A DNA stretch of 64,000 bases from Burkholderiales bacterium. Its GTDB lineage: Bacteria; Pseudomonadota; Gammaproteobacteria; Burkholderiales; Burkholderiaceae_C. The position numbers were made by a program, and so were the translations under genes. The notes under the pieces are model-generated. The model had not been told where the DNA came from, made no database searches, and worked only from the letters and a program-made list of their open reading frames with translations. Each line of letters begins with the position of its first letter. The stretch's first letter is position 1. The stretch covers positions 25,879-89,878 of the forward strand of contig JANXYH010000151.1 of assembly GCA_025350145.1 (NCBI GenBank). Reading direction: 5' to 3'. This document shows, in pieces, positions 34,855-46,981 of the stretch.

Positions 34855-35607
34855 TCAGGCTGGCGTGGCGCGCCGCGATTGTTCGCGCCACAGCGCCCAG
34901 GGCCTGGCCACCTGGGCCTCGTTGGTCAAACGGGTGGCATCGGCTTCTTCGGCGCTGAGCGCCTGCAGCGGGCCCAGCGGCAGGGCCTGCAGGATCAGCC
35001 GGGCATTGAGCTCGGCGTAGATCGCCCGGTAGACCGCCACCCGCAGCGACTCGGCCACCACGGTCGCGCCGTGGCCGCGCATCAGCACGATCCGCCCGGC
35101 GCCCAGGCGCTGTGCCAGTGCCGCACCCAGCGCGCGGTTGCGCACCAGCAGATCGCTGGCCGGGCCGGCATGGTCGCGGATCTCGAACAGTGGCGGCGAC
35201 TCGCCCTGGCCGGCGCCGCCAAGAAAGCCGGCCATGTGGCAGACCGGCTGCAGCCGTGCGCCGCGGGCGATGGCAAACGGCAGCACGGCGGGCGAGTGGT
35301 GGTGGACCACCGCCATCACCTCGGGCCTGGCCTTGTAGATCTCGCTGTGGATGTGCCGCTCCAGGTACAGCGGCGGGGGATCGGCTGCCATGGGCTCGCC
35401 GGACTCGACCGCGAAGTCCAGCAGGTCGGCCGCCGCCACCCGACCCGGCGCGAGGTTGCGCGACAACACAAAGCGCTGCGGGTCGCCGTCATGGCGGGCG
35501 CTGACATGGCCGAAGGCGTCGAAGATGTTCTGCGTGGCGAGGATGCGGTTGGCGTCGACCAGATCCTCGATCAGGGCGGCGCTGGCGCTGGCGGCGGTGG
35601 TGGTCAT
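34855..35607 (-). CDS. Class II aldolase/adducin family protein
   Basis: A 250-residue zinc-type class II aldolase fold protein. Candidate catalytic and metal residues are Glu83 with His85/His87 (LERHIHSEIY), the cluster H102-H-H104 in VVHHHSPAV and His179 in MRGHGATVV. Family members include fuculose-phosphate aldolase-like enzymes and 3,4-dihydroxyphthalate-type decarboxylases, the latter fitting the Rieske and LigI-like genes. The ATG at 35607 was used; the longer frame upstream has no homology. It is the first gene of the minus operon and divergent from the next Bug gene (97-bp gap). Confidence 0.85.
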   Translation of the reverse strand: MTTTAASASAALIEDLVDANRILATQNIFDAFGHVSARHDGDPQRFVLSRNLAPGRVAAADLLDFAVESGEPMAADPPPLYLERHIHSEIYKARPEVMAVVHHHSPAVLPFAIARGARLQPVCHMAGFLGGAGQGESPPLFEIRDHAGPASDLLVRNRALGAALAQRLGAGRIVLMRGHGATVVAESLRVAVYRAIYAELNARLILQALPLGPLQALSAEEADATRLTNEAQVARPWALWREQSRRATPA

Positions 35608-35704
35608 GGTCGGCGTTGGGGATTGGTCTGTGGGCGGTGGCCAGGGTGGCGCGGCGGGTTGGGCTGCTACGCTACCCCAACCCTTCCTTGCCGCAGCCCC
35701 CGCC

Positions 35705-36685
35705 ATGTCCAGACGCCGCTTGTTCAGCCAGTTGCTCGTCGTCGCGCCGCTGCTGGCGCTGTCCGGCGCGCAGGCCCAGACGGCGGTTGCCGATTGGCCC
35801 AGCCGGCCGGTGACCCTGGTCGTGCCCTCGTCGCCGGGCGGCGGCACCGATGTCTATGGTCGGATCCTGGCCCAGGCCCTGACCGAGCACCTCAAGCAGA
35901 GCTTCGTGGTCGAGAACAAGCCCGGCGCCAGCGGCGCAATCGGTGCCACGCTGGTGGCCAAGGCCGAGGGCGACGGCTACACCCTGCTGGTGGCGTCGAA
36001 CTCCTCACTGGGCATCAACCCGGTGCTGCTGAAGAACCTCGGCTACGACGTGCAGCGCGACTTCGCCCCGGTCGGCCGCGGCGTGATCGCGCCGATGGTG
36101 GTGGTGGCCCACCCCGAGGCCCGCGTCAGGACGCTGGCCGAGTTGCTGGAGCGCGGCCGGCGCGAGCCGGGCAAGCTGTTCTACGGCACCGCCGGTGTCG
36201 GCAGCCCGCTGTACATCGGCATGCGCATGATCGAGGCGGCGGCTGGCGCGCAGTTCGGCCATGTGCCCTACAAGGGCGCCGGGGCGGCGTATACCGACCT
36301 GCTGGCCGGGCGGCTGCAATTCATGCTCACCGATCTGGCCAGCGTGCGCCAGCACATCGACTCAGGGAGGCTGCTGGCCCTGGCGGTGACCGACAAGACC
36401 CGGCTGCTGCCGAACACGCCGACCCTGGCCGAGGCCGGCACGCCCGGCATCAGCGCCTTCACCTCGTTCAGCGTGCTGCTGCCGGCCAAGGCGCCCGCAG
36501 CGCTGGTGCAGAAGGTGGCGGCCGAGCTGGCCCGGGCGATGCGCGATCCGGCCAGCGCGGCGCGGCTGGAGCAGCAGGCGCTGCTGCCGGTGTTCGACAC
36601 GCCCGAGCAGTTCGCCGCCTCGCTGCGCCAGGAGCAACAGAGCTGGGGCAGCTTCATCCGGGCGCACAACATCACGCCGGATTGA
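35705..36685 (+). CDS. Bug-family tripartite tricarboxylate transporter binding protein (second)
   Basis: A 326-residue periplasmic binding protein with signal peptide MSRRRLFSQLLVVAPLLALS ending near AQAQTAV. Family motifs: VTLVVPSSPGGGTDVYGRIL, VVENKPGASGAIGATLVAK and NTPTLAEAGTPGISAF (the usual P-T-x-x-E-x-G). The ATG at 35705 begins the signal peptide; upstream frame belongs to other-strand coding. Divergent from the class II aldolase operon, so a shared control region is likely. Confidence 0.92.
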   Translation: MSRRRLFSQLLVVAPLLALSGAQAQTAVADWPSRPVTLVVPSSPGGGTDVYGRILAQALTEHLKQSFVVENKPGASGAIGATLVAKAEGDGYTLLVASNSSLGINPVLLKNLGYDVQRDFAPVGRGVIAPMVVVAHPEARVRTLAELLERGRREPGKLFYGTAGVGSPLYIGMRMIEAAAGAQFGHVPYKGAGAAYTDLLAGRLQFMLTDLASVRQHIDSGRLLALAVTDKTRLLPNTPTLAEAGTPGISAFTSFSVLLPAKAPAALVQKVAAELARAMRDPASAARLEQQALLPVFDTPEQFAASLRQEQQSWGSFIRAHNITPD

Positions 36686-36709
36686 GCCCGGCGCGACGCC
36701 GGCCGGCGC

Positions 36710-37495
36710 TCACACCGGCAACTCGAAGATCGCCTTGACGGTCCAGCGGTCGGCCGCATCGGTCAGGCCGCGGCCCAGGCCGAGGTTCATGACCCAGGGC
36801 TTGCGGTCCAGGTCGAGCGCCAGGTAGAGGCGGTTGTCCTGCTGGCGCCAGGGCAGCGTTCTGGCCAGGCTGCCGGGCGCGGCGTACAGCTCCGGGCCCA
36901 GCGACAGGCCTTCGGCGACGCGGCGCGACAGCTTCAGGCCCCAGCGCAGCTCGACCGGGTCATGGCTGGCAGCGTCGGACAGGCCCTTGCCCAGGGTCGG
37001 GTTGAGCACCGCCAGCCACTCGGCCGAGCGCCAGCCGGCGATGAAGCGGGCCTCGAGCGCGCTGCGCACGGCCGCGTAGCGGGCGCCAACGCGCGACAGC
37101 TCAAGGTTGACGCCGCCAAACCCGCCGCGTCCGTCCTGCGTCTGCCAGGGCAGCCACTTCAGCCGCAGCTTCAGGCCGGCCAGGCGCCAGCGGCCCTGGG
37201 CGTCGCTGGCGCTGGGCAGGTACAGCCCGGCCTCCAGCGTCTGGCTCAGGCCCCAGGCGAACTCCGGGGTCAGCCGCAGGCCGTGGTGCGGCGTGAGCTC
37301 GCCGCGGTACTCGGGCGTGGCCCGGCCGCTGGGCGTGGTGTTGGCGTGCAACTCGACGCCGAACTCGCCCGGCGCGTTGATCGCATCGTCGTAGACCTGG
37401 ATCTCGTCCTGCAGGTCGGCGTGGGCAATCGATGGCAGGGCGGCGAGCAACAGCCAGGTCAGGAACTGGGGCAATCGGCGGGAAAAATGGAGCAT
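36710..37495 (-). CDS. Exported beta-rich, probable outer-membrane protein
   Basis: A 261-residue protein with a signal peptide (FLTWLLLAALPSIAHA, cleavage after about residue 26). The mature part begins DLQDEIQVYDDAINAPGEFG and consists of many amphipathic strands (LEAGLYLP, LKLRLKWLPW, RFIAGWRSAEW, LGLGRGLTD), ending EIPV-like FELPV. It resembles outer-membrane beta-barrel proteins of unknown function. It is convergent with the second Bug gene (24-bp gap) and divergent from the third. Confidence 0.7.
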   Translation of the reverse strand: MLHFSRRLPQFLTWLLLAALPSIAHADLQDEIQVYDDAINAPGEFGVELHANTTPSGRATPEYRGELTPHHGLRLTPEFAWGLSQTLEAGLYLPSASDAQGRWRLAGLKLRLKWLPWQTQDGRGGFGGVNLELSRVGARYAAVRSALEARFIAGWRSAEWLAVLNPTLGKGLSDAASHDPVELRWGLKLSRRVAEGLSLGPELYAAPGSLARTLPWRQQDNRLYLALDLDRKPWVMNLGLGRGLTDAADRWTVKAIFELPV

Positions 37496-37612
37496 GGTCG
37501 GCGCGCTGATCGGGTTTCGGGGGCTGGCGCGATGGTAGGTGGCCGCTGCGGGGGGCCATGCGAACATCGCCGCGTCCGCCCTGCCGCCAACCACCCTTTC
37601 AGGGCTCTCGAC

Positions 37613-38599
37613 ATGCCAACACCCCGCCGGCCACTCCTGCCCCTGGCGCTGAACCTGCTGCTTGCCCTGAGCGGGTTCGCGCCGCTGGCCGGCTCGGCCC
37701 AGGATCTGCCGAAGAAGACCCTGACCCTGGTGGTCGGCTTTGCCCCCGGGGGCGCGGCCGACACGGCGGCGCGGCTGGTGGCGCGCAGGCTGCAAGAAAA
37801 CCTCGGCCAGACGGTGGTGGTCGACAACCGCGCCGGTGCCGGCGGCAACATCGCCCACCAGTTCGTCGCCCGGGCCGAGCCCGACGGTGCCACCATCTTG
37901 CTCGGCTCGGTTGGCCCGCTGGCAATCGCGCCGCACCTGACCAAGCTGGGCTACGACCCGCAGCGGGACCTGGCGCCGCTGACCATGGGCATGAGCTTTC
38001 CCAACGTGCTGGTGGTCCACGCCGGGGTCGGCGCCAAGACCCTGGCGCAGTACATCGCCATCGCCCGCAAGCACCCCGGCAAGCTCGATTACGCCTCGAC
38101 CGGCGCCGGCTCGGCCTCGCACCTGGCGGGTGAGTTGCTCGACCAGGTGGCCGGCATCGAGACCCTGCACGTGCCCTACAAGGGCGGCGCGCCGGCGCTG
38201 GCCGATCTGCTCGGCGGGCGTGTCGCGGCCTACTTCTCGACCTGGAGCACGGCCCAGCCGCATGTCGAGTCGGGCAGGCTGATACCGCTGGCCTCGACCG
38301 GGCTGAGCCGGCCGGCGTTTCTGCCCAACATCCCGACCGTGGCCGAGTCCGGCTACCCCGGCTTCAACGCCACCAACTGGTACGCCTTTGTCGCCCCGGC
38401 CAAGGTGCCGCAGCCTGTCCTGGCGCGCTGGAACCGCGAGCTGGTCAAGGTGCTGACCACGCCTGAGCTGCGCGACGACCTCGCCAAGCATGGCCTGAGC
38501 CCGGCCCCCGGCACGCGCGAGGAGCTCGCCGCCACCATCGCGGCGGAGTCACTCGCCTGGGGCAAACTGATCCGCGAGCGCAAGATCGTTGGCGAGTAA
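37613..38599 (+). CDS. Bug-family tripartite tricarboxylate transporter binding protein (third)
   Basis: A 328-residue receptor with signal peptide ending near GSAQDLPK (about residue 30). Motifs: LVVGFAPGGAADTAARLVAR, VVVDNRAGAGGNIAHQFVA, DYASTGAGSASHLAGELL and PNIPTVAESGYPGFNATNW. The ATG at 37613 starts the signal peptide. It precedes a serine hydrolase gene by 30 bp, so the two may be co-transcribed. No membrane components are nearby. Confidence 0.92.
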   Translation: MPTPRRPLLPLALNLLLALSGFAPLAGSAQDLPKKTLTLVVGFAPGGAADTAARLVARRLQENLGQTVVVDNRAGAGGNIAHQFVARAEPDGATILLGSVGPLAIAPHLTKLGYDPQRDLAPLTMGMSFPNVLVVHAGVGAKTLAQYIAIARKHPGKLDYASTGAGSASHLAGELLDQVAGIETLHVPYKGGAPALADLLGGRVAAYFSTWSTAQPHVESGRLIPLASTGLSRPAFLPNIPTVAESGYPGFNATNWYAFVAPAKVPQPVLARWNRELVKVLTTPELRDDLAKHGLSPAPGTREELAATIAAESLAWGKLIRERKIVGE

Positions 38600-38629
38600 G
38601 CCGCCTGCCTCTAAACCACTGACAACCCA

Positions 38630-39940
38630 ATGCACACCACCATGCCGATTCGAACCCTCACCAGCGCCATCACTTGCGCAATCACCGCCAGCCTGACCGC
38701 CGCCGCCTTGCTCGGCTGCGCCAGCCAGGCCTTGGCCCAGCCTTTGCCCATGGCTGCGCCCGAGGCGGCCGGCTTCTCCAGCCAACGGCTGGCCCGCATC
38801 GACACCTTCTTTGCCGCCGAGATCGAGCGCAAGCGCGTGCCGGGCGCGGTGGTGGCGATTGCCCGCGGCGGCAAGCTGGTGTATTTCAAGGCCTTCGGCA
38901 TGGCCGACGCCGGCAAGGGCCTGCCGATGGCGACCGACACGATCTTCCAGCTCGCCTCGATGACCAAGATCCAGGCCGCAGTCGGCGCCCTGGCGCTGAC
39001 CGAGCAGGGGCGGCTGCCGCTGCAGAGCCGGCTGGCCGACTACTTTGCGGCCTTCGCCGAGATGCAGGTCGGCGTGCCCACCGCCGACGGCAAGTTCAGG
39101 CTGGAGCCGCAGCAGCAGCCGATCCGCATCCATGACCTGTTCCGCCACACCTCGGGCATCACCTACGGCGGCCGCAGCGACGGCAGCAGCCCGATCGCGG
39201 CGCTCTGGCCCAGCGGCGGCACGGCCCAGAACATGGGCCGATCGGCTGAATTTGCCGAGGCCATCGCCAAGCTGCCGCTGGTCTACCAGCCGGGCACGGT
39301 GTTCGAGTACGGCCTGTCCTTTGACGTGCTCGGCGCGGTGGTCGAGAAAATCACCGGCAAGTCGCTGGGCGGGCACCTGGCCGAGACGCTGTGGAACCCG
39401 CTGAAGATGACCGACACCGGCTTTCGCCTCAGCGATGCGCAGCGCGCCCGCGTCGCCCGGCCGTTCGCGACCAACCCGCTGGACGGCAAGCCGCAAGCCA
39501 TCGCCGCCATCGACAAACCCCCCAGCTTCGACTGCGCCGGCGCCTGCGCTTTTGGCAGCATGGGCGACTACCTCCGCTTCGGCCAGATGTTGCTCAACGG
39601 CGGCACGCTCGAGGGCGTGCAGGTGCTCAGCCCGGCATTCGTCGGCCTCATGACCAGCAACCACCTCGGTGCCAAGGTGCTGAACCGGGTGGCGGCGGTG
39701 GAGCCGCACCGCGACGGCTACGGCTTCGGCCTGGGCGTGGCGGTGCGCCTCCAGCCAGGTCTGGCCGCCGTGCCCGGCAACCCGGGCGAGTTCAGTTGGA
39801 ACGGCGCCAACGGCACCGGTTTCTTCTGCGACCCGAAGGAGCAACTGGTGGTGGCCTTTGGCACCGCCGCGCCCGGCGAATTGCGCAAGTACTACCGCGA
39901 GCAGGTGCAGGACCTGGTCTACGGCGCGCTCAGCCGCTGA
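38630..39940 (+). CDS. Exported serine hydrolase, beta-lactamase/EstB-like family
   Basis: A 436-residue class C beta-lactamase-like serine hydrolase. The catalytic SxxK motif is S110-M-T-K113, followed by a candidate Tyr motif in FEYGLSFDVLG and a C-terminal segment with FSWNGANGTGFF. The N-terminus is hydrophobic with a lipobox-like LLGCAS (Cys30), so it may be a lipoprotein or secreted enzyme. An in-frame ATG at 38642 is an alternative start. The family includes esterases, D-aminopeptidases and transpeptidase-like enzymes; its location beside aromatic genes favours an esterase, weakly. Confidence 0.85.
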   Translation: MHTTMPIRTLTSAITCAITASLTAAALLGCASQALAQPLPMAAPEAAGFSSQRLARIDTFFAAEIERKRVPGAVVAIARGGKLVYFKAFGMADAGKGLPMATDTIFQLASMTKIQAAVGALALTEQGRLPLQSRLADYFAAFAEMQVGVPTADGKFRLEPQQQPIRIHDLFRHTSGITYGGRSDGSSPIAALWPSGGTAQNMGRSAEFAEAIAKLPLVYQPGTVFEYGLSFDVLGAVVEKITGKSLGGHLAETLWNPLKMTDTGFRLSDAQRARVARPFATNPLDGKPQAIAAIDKPPSFDCAGACAFGSMGDYLRFGQMLLNGGTLEGVQVLSPAFVGLMTSNHLGAKVLNRVAAVEPHRDGYGFGLGVAVRLQPGLAAVPGNPGEFSWNGANGTGFFCDPKEQLVVAFGTAAPGELRKYYREQVQDLVYGALSR

Positions 39941-39955
39941 ACGCGCTGTGGTGTA

Positions 39956-40042
39956 GGCGACAGGGCAGCGCCACTCCCGCGACAGGGCAGCGCCACTCCA
40001 GCGACAGGGCGCGCCAATCCAGCGACAGCGCCGCGCCACTCC
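39956..40042. repeat. Four tandem 21-22-bp repeats
   Basis: The unit GCGACAGGGCAGCGCCACTC plus a 2-bp joint occurs four times with small changes (39956-39977, 39978-39999, 40000-40020, 40021-40042) and a partial fifth (GGCGACAT). It fills most of the gap between the serine hydrolase and the CaiB gene. There are no spacers, so it is not CRISPR. The repeats are G/C-rich and could form slipped structures; their role is unknown. Confidence 0.8.
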
Positions 40043-40105
40043 GGCGACATCCCGCAGCGCCGGCCTGCGGCACACTTCCGGCTCTATTCCCCCCAAGGAG
40101 CCCGC

Positions 40106-41266
40106 ATGGGACCGCTCTACGGCTTGCGCGTCGTCGAATTTGCCAGCATCGGCCCTGGGCCCTTGTGCGCCATGATGCTGGCCGACCTGGGCGCCGAGGT
40201 GTTGCGCATCGACCGGATCGAGCCCAGCGGTCTGGGCGTGGCGACCGACACCCGCTTCGAGGTCAGCGGCCGCAGTCGCCGCTCGATTGCCCTGGACATC
40301 AAGCGGCCGGCCGGCCGCGATGCGGCCCTGCGCCTGGTCGAGCGGGCCGACGTGCTGATCGAGGGCTGGCGCCCCGGCGTGGCCGAGCGCCTGGGCCTGG
40401 GGCCGCAAGATTGCATGGCCCGCGCCCCCGGCCTGGTCTATGGCCGCATGACCGGCTTTGGCCAGGACGGCCCGCTGGCGCAGGCGGCCGGGCACGACAT
40501 CAACTACATCGCCCTGACCGGCGCGCTGCACGCCATCGGCCCGGCCGGCTCCAAGCCGGTGCCGCCGCTGAACCTGATCGGTGACTACGGCGGCGGGGCG
40601 ATGCTGCTGGCCTTTGGCCTGCTGGCCGCAGTGTTTGAGCGCCAGCGCTCGGGCCAGGGGCAGGTGGTCGATGCGGCGATGGTCGACGGCGCCGGCACCC
40701 TGATGTCGATCTTCCATGGCCTGAGCGCAGCCGGGCGCTGGGACATCGACCAGCGCGGCGTCAACCTGCTCGACGGCGGCGCGCCGTTCTACGACACCTA
40801 CGAGACCGCCGACGCCAAGTACATCTCGCTGGGCCCGATCGAGCCCAAGTTCTTTGCCGAACTGGTCGACCTGATCGGCCTGGACCCGCGCTTCATCGCC
40901 GGCCAGTACGACCGCAAGCTGTGGCCGCAGATGCGCCAGGCGATCAGCAGCACCATCGCCGCCAAGACCCGTGACGAGTGGTGCACCCTGCTCGAAGGCA
41001 GCGATGCCTGCTTTGCGCCGGTGCTGACCCTGGCCGAGGCGCCGGCCCATGCCCATGCCGCCGCACGGGGAGGTTTCATCCAGGTCAACGGCATCACCCA
41101 GGCCGCGCCCTCGCCGCGCTTCTCGCGCAGCCTGCCGCACACCCCGCGGCCGCCGGTCAAGCCCGGAACCGACACCGACGCGCTGCTCGCCGAGGCCGGC
41201 TACAGCGCCGCCGAGATCGCCGCGCTGCATGCCAGCGGCATCGCCCGCAGCGAGACCGGCGCATGA
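40106..41266 (+). CDS. CaiB/BaiF family CoA-transferase
   Basis: A 386-residue class III CoA-transferase/racemase. The N-terminal [35 protein letters not shown] and the [20 protein letters not shown] region match the family, including alpha-methylacyl-CoA racemase. A strong AAGGAG (40095-40100) lies 5 nt before the ATG. The stop overlaps the next ATG. It could move CoA to an aromatic or dicarboxylic acid; the upstream acyl-CoA synthetase is too distant to be a partner by context. Confidence 0.92.
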   Translation: MGPLYGLRVVEFASIGPGPLCAMMLADLGAEVLRIDRIEPSGLGVATDTRFEVSGRSRRSIALDIKRPAGRDAALRLVERADVLIEGWRPGVAERLGLGPQDCMARAPGLVYGRMTGFGQDGPLAQAAGHDINYIALTGALHAIGPAGSKPVPPLNLIGDYGGGAMLLAFGLLAAVFERQRSGQGQVVDAAMVDGAGTLMSIFHGLSAAGRWDIDQRGVNLLDGGAPFYDTYETADAKYISLGPIEPKFFAELVDLIGLDPRFIAGQYDRKLWPQMRQAISSTIAAKTRDEWCTLLEGSDACFAPVLTLAEAPAHAHAAARGGFIQVNGITQAAPSPRFSRSLPHTPRPPVKPGTDTDALLAEAGYSAAEIAALHASGIARSETGA

Positions 41267-42944
41267 GCGGCGCTGCTGCTCCCACCGCCGCCGCTGCGGT
41301 GCTGCCGCGCCAGGCCGCGTCGCTGATCGTGCTGCGCGACACGGATCAAGGTCCGCAGGTGCTGCTGCTGCGGCGGGCCGACAAGCCGGGCGACCAGAAC
41401 AGCGGCGCGGCGGTCTTCCCCGGTGGCCTGCTCGATCCCGCCGACCGCCAGCTCGCCGGGCTCTGCGACGGCCTGAATAGCAGCGCCGCGAACCTGCGGC
41501 TCGGCCTGGCCGAGGGCGGCCTGGCCTACTGGATCGCCGCCGTGCGCGAGTGTTTTGAGGAGGCCGGCCTGCTGTTCGGCCATGCCGGCCTGCAGCCCAT
41601 CGCCCTGGTGGACCACGACGCCGCCGCCCTGACCGCCCTGCGCCAGGCCCTGCATGCCGGCCGGGCCAGCCTGGCCGATGTCTGCGCCCAGCTTGGCGCC
41701 CGGTTGGCGCTGGATGGCCTGCACTACTTCAGCCACTGGATCACGCCCAAGGGCATGCCCAAGGTCTTCGACACCCGCTTCTTCATCGCCCGCGCGCCGG
41801 CCGGACAGCAGGCCAGCCACGACGCCACCGAGACGGTCGAACTGCTCTGGCTGACACCGGCGCAGGCGCTGGACAAGGCGCGTGGCCTGAAGCTGATGAA
41901 TGTCACCAGCCACACGCTGCAGCAGCTCGCCGGTTTCGCCGACGTAGCCGCCGCGCTGGCGGCCGCCCGGGCCCAGACCGAGGTGCCGACCAACCGCCCG
42001 CGGCTGGGCCTGTCGGCCGACGGCAAGCGCGCGGTCGCCAATATCCACGACTGGGCCTATGCCGAAATCGGCCGGCTCGACCCCGACGGCCAAGGTCAGG
42101 TCTGCACCGCGCTGGTGCCCGGCCGGGGCGTCTGGCTGTCGCCGCGGGTGCTGCGGGTCACGGCCGACAACGGCAGCATGATGACCGGGCCGGGGACCAA
42201 TGCCTACTTCATCGGCGCGGCCGACGACTGGGCGCTGCTCGACCCAGGCCCGGACGACGCCGGCCACATCCAGGCGCTGTTGGCCGCCGCGCCCGGGCGG
42301 ATCAGCCGCATTCTGGTCACGCACACCCACAAGGACCATTCGCCGGCGGCGCAGGCCATCGCCCGGGCCAGTGGTGCGCCAACTTTTGGCCGCGTCGCCG
42401 ATCACCCCGAGTGGCAGGACGGCAGCTTCGCGCCGACCCATGTGCTGGTCGATGGCGACCGGCTCGAATTGGCCCCCGGCGTGACGCTGCGCGTCATCCA
42501 CACCCCCGGCCATGCCAGCAACCACCTCTGCTACTTGCTTGAGGAAGAAAAGCTGCTGTTCACCGGCGACCATTTGATGCAGGGCTCGACCGTCGTCATC
42601 AACCCGCCCGACGGCAACATGGTGGCCTACCTGCGGGCGCTCGAAGGCCTGTTCGCGCTGGAGCTGGACTGGCTCGCCCCCGGCCACGGGTTCCTGATCG
42701 AGCGACCGCACGAGCTGGTGCGCAAGACCATCGCCCACCGCCTGGCGCGCGAGGCCAAGGTGCTGGCCGCGCTGGACGGCGCCGATCAGGGCCTGGCCGA
42801 GCCCGAATTGCTGGCCAGTGTCTACGCCGACACCCCGGCCAAGCTGCACGCGATGGCCTTGCGCTCGCTGCGCGCGCACCTGGACAAGCTGCTGGCCGAA
42901 GAGCGGGTTGTGCAGCACGCCGGGCATTGGCAGCGGCTGCCAGC

Positions 42945-42948
<4 letters not shown>
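41263..42948 (+). CDS. Nudix hydrolase / metallo-beta-lactamase fusion protein
   Basis: A 561-residue two-domain protein. Residues about 16-245 form a Nudix domain with an unusually spaced box ([12 protein letters not shown] ... [15 protein letters not shown]95-E/E99-E100), as in NUDT19-like CoA diphosphatases. Residues about 285-561 form a metallo-beta-lactamase domain of the LACTB2 type: H354-T-H356-K-D358-H359 and a TGDHLMQG segment. The ATG at 41263 overlaps the CaiB stop, and the stop overlaps the following serine hydrolase, so three genes are co-translated. A CoA-related role for the Nudix half is inference. Confidence 0.88.
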
Positions 42949-45394
<2,446 letters not shown>

Positions 45395-45409
45395 CCGACC
45401 AGGACAACG

Positions 45410-46609
45410 ATGACGCCCCGCATTCCCGGCCGCCGGCTGCTGCATTCGCCCGGCCCAACGCCGCTGCCCGACGAGGTGCTGCACGCGCTCGCCCGCCAGC
45501 CCATGGACCATGGCGATCCGCGCCTGGACGAGCACATTGCGCGCTGCGAGGCCGGTCTGCGGCGCTTGCTGCAGACCGAGGCCGCCGATGTCTTCCTCTA
45601 CGCCGCCAACGGCCATGGCGCTTGGGAGGCGGTGGTCGCCAACCTGCTGCCGCGCGCCCGCGCCGACGGCAGCGGGCCAGCGGTGCTGATTCCCGGCACG
45701 GGGCATTTCTCCGAGTCCTGGGCGGTGCAGACCGAGGGGCTGGGCCGGCGCGTGGTCCGCACCCCCTGGCGCGAGGGCTATCCCGTAGATCCGGCCGAGG
45801 TCGAGGCGGTGCTGCGCGCGGACCGCGGGCACGACATCCAGGCGGTGTTCGTGGTCCACACCGACACCGCCAGCAGCGTCTGCAGCGACATGGCGGCGAT
45901 CCGCGCGGCGATGGACGCCAGCGGCCATCCGGCGCTGTTCGTGGTCGACATGGTGGCCTCGCTGGGGGTGCAATCGATGCCGATGGACGCGCTGCGCGCC
46001 AACGTCGTGCTGGCGGCATCGCAAAAAGCGCTGATGGCGCCACCCGGGCTGGCGATCGTGGCGGTAGACGCGGCCGCCTTTGCCTTGGCCGAGCGCAATC
46101 CCGAGCCGCGCTTTTACTGGGATTGGCGGCTGCGCCGCAGCGAGGTCTCGTACCGCAAGTTCTGCGGCACCGGACCGCAGAACATCATCTTCGCCCTGGA
46201 CGCGGCGATCGGCCTGATCGAGCACGAGGGCATCGCCCAGGTCCATGCCCGACACCAGGCCCTGGCCGGCGCGGTGCGTGCGGCCGTGGGCGGCTGGCGC
46301 GAGGCCGGCGAGCTCGACTACTTTGCGGTCGAGGGCGCGCGCTCGAACTCGGTCACCACCATCCGGATCGCGCCGGAGCTGGACATCGAGGCGGTGCGAA
46401 CGGTCGCGCGTGAGCGCTTCCAGGTTGCTTTTGCCGGCGGCCTGGGGCCGATGACCGGTCGGGCCTTCCGCATCGGCCACCTCGGCGACCAGAACCCGGC
46501 GCAGATCCTGGGCACGCTGGCCGGCATCCAGGCGGCGCTGCAGGTCTGCGGCGTCGCCCATGGCGACGGCATGGGGCCGGCGATTGCCAGCCTTGCGCAG
46601 GCTGCCTGA
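45410..46609 (+). CDS. Class V aminotransferase, serine-glyoxylate/alanine-glyoxylate type
   Basis: A 399-residue PLP-dependent fold-type I enzyme. GPTPLPDEVLHALARQPMDH near the N-terminus is typical of the SGAT/AGT group; Asp180 (LFVVDMVASLG) binds the PLP ring nitrogen and Lys206 in LAASQKALMAPPG forms the Schiff base. It may transfer amino groups between serine or alanine and glyoxylate or a 2-oxo acid from ring breakdown. It lies 15 bp after pobA and is probably co-transcribed. Confidence 0.9.
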   Translation: MTPRIPGRRLLHSPGPTPLPDEVLHALARQPMDHGDPRLDEHIARCEAGLRRLLQTEAADVFLYAANGHGAWEAVVANLLPRARADGSGPAVLIPGTGHFSESWAVQTEGLGRRVVRTPWREGYPVDPAEVEAVLRADRGHDIQAVFVVHTDTASSVCSDMAAIRAAMDASGHPALFVVDMVASLGVQSMPMDALRANVVLAASQKALMAPPGLAIVAVDAAAFALAERNPEPRFYWDWRLRRSEVSYRKFCGTGPQNIIFALDAAIGLIEHEGIAQVHARHQALAGAVRAAVGGWREAGELDYFAVEGARSNSVTTIRIAPELDIEAVRTVARERFQVAFAGGLGPMTGRAFRIGHLGDQNPAQILGTLAGIQAALQVCGVAHGDGMGPAIASLAQAA

Positions 46610-46664
46610 GCGCGCGGTCGGACCGACAAGCCAGCACCCACACCCCAACCCCAGGAGACAAAAC

Positions 46665-46967
46665 ATGATCCTCGAAGTCGCTGAAATCCGCATCCGTCCC
46701 GGCACCCAGGCCGCGTTCGAAGAAGCCATCCTGCGCGGGCTGCGCAGCGTCCTGGGCCAGGCCAAGGGGGTCGAGTCCTGGAGCGTCAGAAAGGGCCTGG
46801 AGAGCCCCGAGCGCTACATCCTGCAGGTGGTCTGGGCGACGCTCGAGGACCACACCGTGGGTTTCCGCGAAGGCCCGCTGTTCGCCCAATGGCGGGCGAT
46901 CGTCGGGCCATTTTTTGCGCAGCCGCCGCTGGTCGAGCACTTTGACCTGCTCGGCGAGTCGGCCTGA
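46665..46967 (+). CDS. Antibiotic biosynthesis monooxygenase (ABM) family protein
   Basis: A 100-residue ferredoxin-like ABM domain: the first strand ILEVAEIRIRPGTQAAFEE, the segment SWSVRKGLESPERYILQVVW and the C-terminal FDLLGESA match the family of small cofactor-free monooxygenases and quinol/haem-interacting proteins. CCAGGAG precedes the ATG at 46665. It lies between the aminotransferase and peptidase genes. Function is not predictable beyond the fold. Confidence 0.87.
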   Translation: MILEVAEIRIRPGTQAAFEEAILRGLRSVLGQAKGVESWSVRKGLESPERYILQVVWATLEDHTVGFREGPLFAQWRAIVGPFFAQPPLVEHFDLLGESA

Positions 46968-46981
46968 GTGACCGGCCCGCG

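Noticed and set aside
39956..40042. Possible CRISPR repeats
   Set aside because: Units are directly abutting with no spacers and no cas genes are present.
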